A stretch of DNA of 64,000 nucleotides from Aminicella lysinilytica (lineage in GTDB: Bacteria > Bacillota > Clostridia > Peptostreptococcales > Anaerovoracaceae): NCBI RefSeq assembly GCF_004362975.1, contig NZ_SNXO01000003.1:37580-101579 (forward strand). Direction: 5' to 3'. The translations under genes were made by a program, and so were the position numbers. The notes beneath the pieces were generated by a model. That model searched no databases. It had not been told where the DNA came from and saw nothing but the letters and a program-made list of their open reading frames with translations. This document shows, one piece after another, positions 61,304 through 64,000 of the stretch; within the stretch, counting starts at the first letter, position 1; every line of letters begins with the position of its first letter.

Positions 61304-61333
61304 GGCGGGGCATCTAACCCCGCCGGTTTTTTT
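61304..61333 (+). terminator. Terminator after rpsO
   Basis: GGCGGGG-CATCTAA-CCCCGCC stem followed by GGTTTTTTT. Confidence 0.93.
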
Positions 61334-61401
61334 AATAATTTACCGGTGCTATTGCCGGTATAGTATGAAGTTAATAAACAGGAAGGAGTTGTTTATTAAA
61401 A

Positions 61402-63507
61402 ATGGCAAGATTTACAGATTATAGAACATTCAAAACAGCAGTCGGAGGAAGATTGCTACAGTTGGAGATCGGTAAAGTCTGCGAGCAGGCTAACGGTCAG
61501 GTAATGGTAAGATACGGAGATTCAGTGGTAAATGTTACGGCATGCGCTTCCAAAGAGCCTAGACCGGACATTGATTTCTTCCCGCTGAGCTGCGAATATG
61601 AAGAGAGAATGTACGCCGCAGGAAAGATCCCAGGCGGATTCATCAGAAGAGAAGGAAGACCTAGCGAGAAGGCAACATTGACATGCAGGCTAATGGACAG
61701 ACCGCTGAGACCTTTGTTCCCTAAGGGATACTTCAACGACGTAGTAGTCGTTGCTACAGTAATGTCAGTAGATCTGGACTGCGAGACAGATATAATGGCA
61801 ATGATAGGTTCATCAGTAGCCCTGGCAACATCGGACATCCCATGGGACGGCCCGACAGGCTCAGTAAGAGTCGGCAGAGTCGATGGAAATTTTGTTATAA
61901 ACCCTACCCTCGAACAAAGGGAAGCCTCAGACATCAACCTGACGGTTGCAGGAACCAAGGAAGCAATCATGATGGTCGAGGCCGGCGCTAACGAAGTTCC
62001 TGAGGATGTAATGCTGGAAGCTATCCTCTTCGGACATGAAGAGATCAAGAAGATCGTCGCATTCATCGATGAGGTAATTGCAGAGGTAGGCAAACCTAAG
62101 AAGGATGTGGATCTTTACACTATTCCTGAGGATATCGACAAGGTAGTAAGAGAATTCGCTTCAGATAAAATGAGAGAAGCAGCTCATACTCAGGAGAAGC
62201 AGGAAAGACTGGACAATATGGACGCTGTAGAGGTAGAAACTCAGGAACATTTCGCTGAGGAGTATCCGGACAGTGAGAAGGACATCGCTAATGTCCTCTA
62301 TAATATAACCAAGGAAAATGTTCGTGAAAGGATCCTGGATGAAGGCGTAAGACCTGATAACAGGAAACTTGACGAGATCAGACCACTATGGTGCGAGACA
62401 GGACTGCTGCCAAGAGTTCACGGCACAGGCTTGTTCAAGAGAGGACAGACTCAGGCTCTGTCATCATGCACACTGGCTCCGCTCAGCGAAGTTCAGAGGA
62501 TAGACGGACTGTCAGAACAGACAGAGAAACGTTACATGCATCATTACAACTTCCCTGGATATTCAACAGGAGAAGCAAGAGCACCAAGAAGCCCGGGCCG
62601 TCGTGAGATCGGTCACGGAGCACTGGCTGAGAGAGCTCTGATGCCTGTACTTCCAAGCAAGGAAGAGTTCCCGTACGCAATCAGAGTCGTATCGGATATC
62701 CTTTCTTCTAACGGTTCGACTTCTATGGCTTCAACATGCGGATCATGTATGGCCCTTATGGATGCCGGAGTTCCAATCAAGAGACCTGTTGCAGGTATCG
62801 CTATGGGACTTATCGAGAGAGTAGAAGAGGATGGAACCAGCAAGATGGCCATTCTGAGTGATATCCAGGGAATGGAAGACTTCCTTGGAGACATGGACTT
62901 CAAGGTAACAGGAACTGAAGTAGGCGTTACAGCCATGCAGATGGATATCAAAGTCCACGGACTTTCCAAGGACATTCTGGCTCAGGCTCTGAAACAAGCT
63001 CGCGAGGGCAGGATGCACATTATGGCAGCCATGCTCGAGGAGATTCCGGAACCTCGCAAGGAAATGTCACCATACGCTCCAAGATGCGTATCTATGAGAG
63101 TTGATCCTGATAAGGTAAGAATCGTAATCGGACCGGGAGGAAAGACTATCAATAAGATCGTCGAAGAGACCGGTGTCAAGATCGATATCTCCGAGGAAGA
63201 TGTCGGCCTGATCACTATCTACAGTTCAGGTATGGAGGGAGCTGAGGCTGCTAAGGCTAAGATCGAGCTTCTGACTAAGGATCCTAAGGCCGGAGAGGTC
63301 TACACAGGAACCGTCAAGCGCATAATGAACTTCGGCGCATTCATCGAGATCCTGCCGGGCAAAGAAGGACTGCTGCACATTTCCAAGATGGCTAAGGGCA
63401 GAGTCGAGAAGGTCGAGGATGTCATGAATATCGGAGATACTGTAGAGGTTAAAATCGCAGAAATCGACAGCCAGCACAGGATAAACCTGATCAGGAACGA
63501 TTTATAA
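61402..63507 (+). CDS. pnp: Polyribonucleotide nucleotidyltransferase (PNPase)
   Basis: 3'-5' phosphorolytic exoribonuclease of 701 aa. Two RNase PH cores: RREGRPSEKATLTCRLMDRPLRPLFP near residue 83 (part EGRPSEKATL) and GTGLFKRGQTQALSS near residue 343; SDILSSNGSTSMASTCG near residue 430; KH domain with IGPGGKTINKIVEETG near residue 578 and an S1 domain (GAFIEILPGKEGLLHIS) at the end. Length is standard and no defect is seen. Confidence 0.98.
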   Translation: MARFTDYRTFKTAVGGRLLQLEIGKVCEQANGQVMVRYGDSVVNVTACASKEPRPDIDFFPLSCEYEERMYAAGKIPGGFIRREGRPSEKATLTCRLMDRPLRPLFPKGYFNDVVVVATVMSVDLDCETDIMAMIGSSVALATSDIPWDGPTGSVRVGRVDGNFVINPTLEQREASDINLTVAGTKEAIMMVEAGANEVPEDVMLEAILFGHEEIKKIVAFIDEVIAEVGKPKKDVDLYTIPEDIDKVVREFASDKMREAAHTQEKQERLDNMDAVEVETQEHFAEEYPDSEKDIANVLYNITKENVRERILDEGVRPDNRKLDEIRPLWCETGLLPRVHGTGLFKRGQTQALSSCTLAPLSEVQRIDGLSEQTEKRYMHHYNFPGYSTGEARAPRSPGRREIGHGALAERALMPVLPSKEEFPYAIRVVSDILSSNGSTSMASTCGSCMALMDAGVPIKRPVAGIAMGLIERVEEDGTSKMAILSDIQGMEDFLGDMDFKVTGTEVGVTAMQMDIKVHGLSKDILAQALKQAREGRMHIMAAMLEEIPEPRKEMSPYAPRCVSMRVDPDKVRIVIGPGGKTINKIVEETGVKIDISEEDVGLITIYSSGMEGAEAAKAKIELLTKDPKAGEVYTGTVKRIMNFGAFIEILPGKEGLLHISKMAKGRVEKVEDVMNIGDTVEVKIAEIDSQHRINLIRNDL

Positions 63508-63560
63508 GAAAAAAGTTAACTTTCAGTGTAAAAAGATAGATAATTTTAACAAAATTAATT

Positions 63561-63576
63561 CGTTGAAATTTCAACG
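63561..63576. other. Perfect 16-bp palindrome after pnp
   Basis: CGTTGAAA / TTTCAACG, directly upstream of the terminator hairpin. It may be part of the mRNA end or a protein-binding site. Confidence 0.6.
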
Positions 63577-63579
63577 GAT

Positions 63580-63614
63580 ATGGGCGGAATAATTGGATAT
63601 TCCGCCCATTTTTT
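63580..63614 (+). terminator. Terminator of pnp
   Basis: A 12-bp stem (ATGGGCGGAATA / TATTCCGCCCAT) with a 6-base loop and a T-run. A group II intron begins within a few bases of the T-run. Confidence 0.92.
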
Positions 63615-63616
63615 AA

Positions 63617-64000
63617 GTATGACGGGCATGCCGTCAATCTGTGGTGAAAGTCCACGTGGGGCGTAGTTGCCGACGAACCCCAAAGCGACTTGCAAGTTTC
63701 ACATCGTGAGGTGTGGGAGAGAAGAAGCAATAGCGAAATCGTAGCCTGACGAACAGAAACCTAATACTAAGGCTCATAAAATGGATAAGCTGACTTAAAG
63801 TAGCGAAGTCCGAAAGGCAATCGTAACTTTTATGGGTAAATTAGGCAGGCAGACGAGGAAAGATTGGCGAGCTTATCCCGTGAGGTTTCATAGACGGAGA
63901 AATTCGTAGTAATAACGAACTATGAGAAGTCAGCCGAAGCCATAGTAGCGAGGAAGTTTCTGTAATGGAAATGGAGCGAAGGGCTGAACAATTCATAAAG
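63617..64000 (+). mobile_element. Group II intron, 5' part (continues beyond window)
   Basis: The sequence after the pnp terminator has the character of group II intron domain I: GTATGACGGGCATGCCGTC at the probable 5' end, then GTGGTGAAAGTCCAC (a stem around the conserved GGTGAAAGTCC) and further GNRA-like and AAGCGAC-type segments, followed by an open frame that resembles the start of the intron-encoded protein. The exact 5' splice site (63617) is inferred from the GTATG and the stem pattern. The class (C is suggested by the terminator-side insertion) cannot be settled here. Confidence 0.75.
63965..64000 (+). CDS. Intron-encoded reverse transcriptase/maturase, first 12 codons
   Basis: An ATG at 63965 begins a frame (MEMERRAEQFIK) open to the window edge, with GAGGAAG upstream. 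Position about 350 bases into the intron, in what would be the domain IV region or before it, and the purine-rich start fit a group II intron maturase, but the catalytic domain is outside the window. Confidence 0.5.
   Translation, partial: MEMERRAEQFIK

Overview
The window looks like chromosomal DNA of a low-to-mid GC, Gram-positive-type anaerobe of the Clostridia. The evidence is a sodium-type V-ATPase operon, PolC-type polymerase, the rimP-nusA-ylxR-ylxQ-infB cluster, the MEP isoprenoid pathway, Cna-B/SpaA surface proteins with a sortase signal, an EFR1 flavodoxin-ferredoxin, a BFD-like ferredoxin and a Firmicutes LexA box. The gene mix would suit Eubacteriales Family XIII (Anaerovoracaceae) or relatives, but this placement is inference.

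Layout. 1-7461: V-ATPase operon I(partial)-K-E-C-F-A-B-D, closed by a strong terminator. 7523-8961: a DapF-fold epimerase (minus) and a small phage-regulator-like gene. 8992-16538: a Tad/Flp-like secretion-pilus operon (SAF protein, TadZ, TadA, TadB, TadC, two tiny tandem hydrophobic proteins, two pseudopilin-like proteins, DUF5688, small secreted protein). 16624-21033: HesB-like gene, then a 953-aa sortase-anchored SpaA-type protein and a secreted repeat protein. 21039-25302: ychF and lgt (minus), sfsA, and an SOS-controlled Y-family polymerase with a small partner. 25375-26437: a six-tRNA cluster (Met, Val, Asp, His, Gln, Cys) carrying a 124-bp tandem repeat. 26503-30120: an accessory, gene-poor stretch with a BFD-like ferredoxin, a secreted transglutaminase-like protein, a ProX-type editing protein, a decayed gene, a possible ~500-nt untranslated RNA and a repeated 11-bp-phased operator.

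30128-39898: ferredoxin, folate cyclo-ligase, AEC transporter, Mrp ATPase, cysK (minus), then a fusion of a Tet(M)-like translational GTPase with a Rae1/YacP NYN nuclease, M18 aminopeptidase, NudC and TrxB. 39994-49761: pyrH-frr-uppS-cdsA-dxr-rseP-ispG-polC; the PolC appears to lack its 3'-5' exonuclease insertion. 50130-60846: rimP-nusA-ylxR-ylxQ-infB-EFR1-rbfA-nrnA-truB-ribF-paaK. 61017-63507: rpsO and pnp. From about 63617 the window enters a group II intron sitting directly after the pnp terminator, with the first 12 codons of its reverse transcriptase before the edge.

The most notable observations are the GTPase-nuclease fusion, the exonuclease-less PolC, two promoters sharing an identical GTAAC/GTTAC operator geometry, the 124-bp repeat among tRNA genes, terminator hairpins placed inside the 5' leaders of both surface-structure operons, and the possible orphan RNA at 28961-29466.
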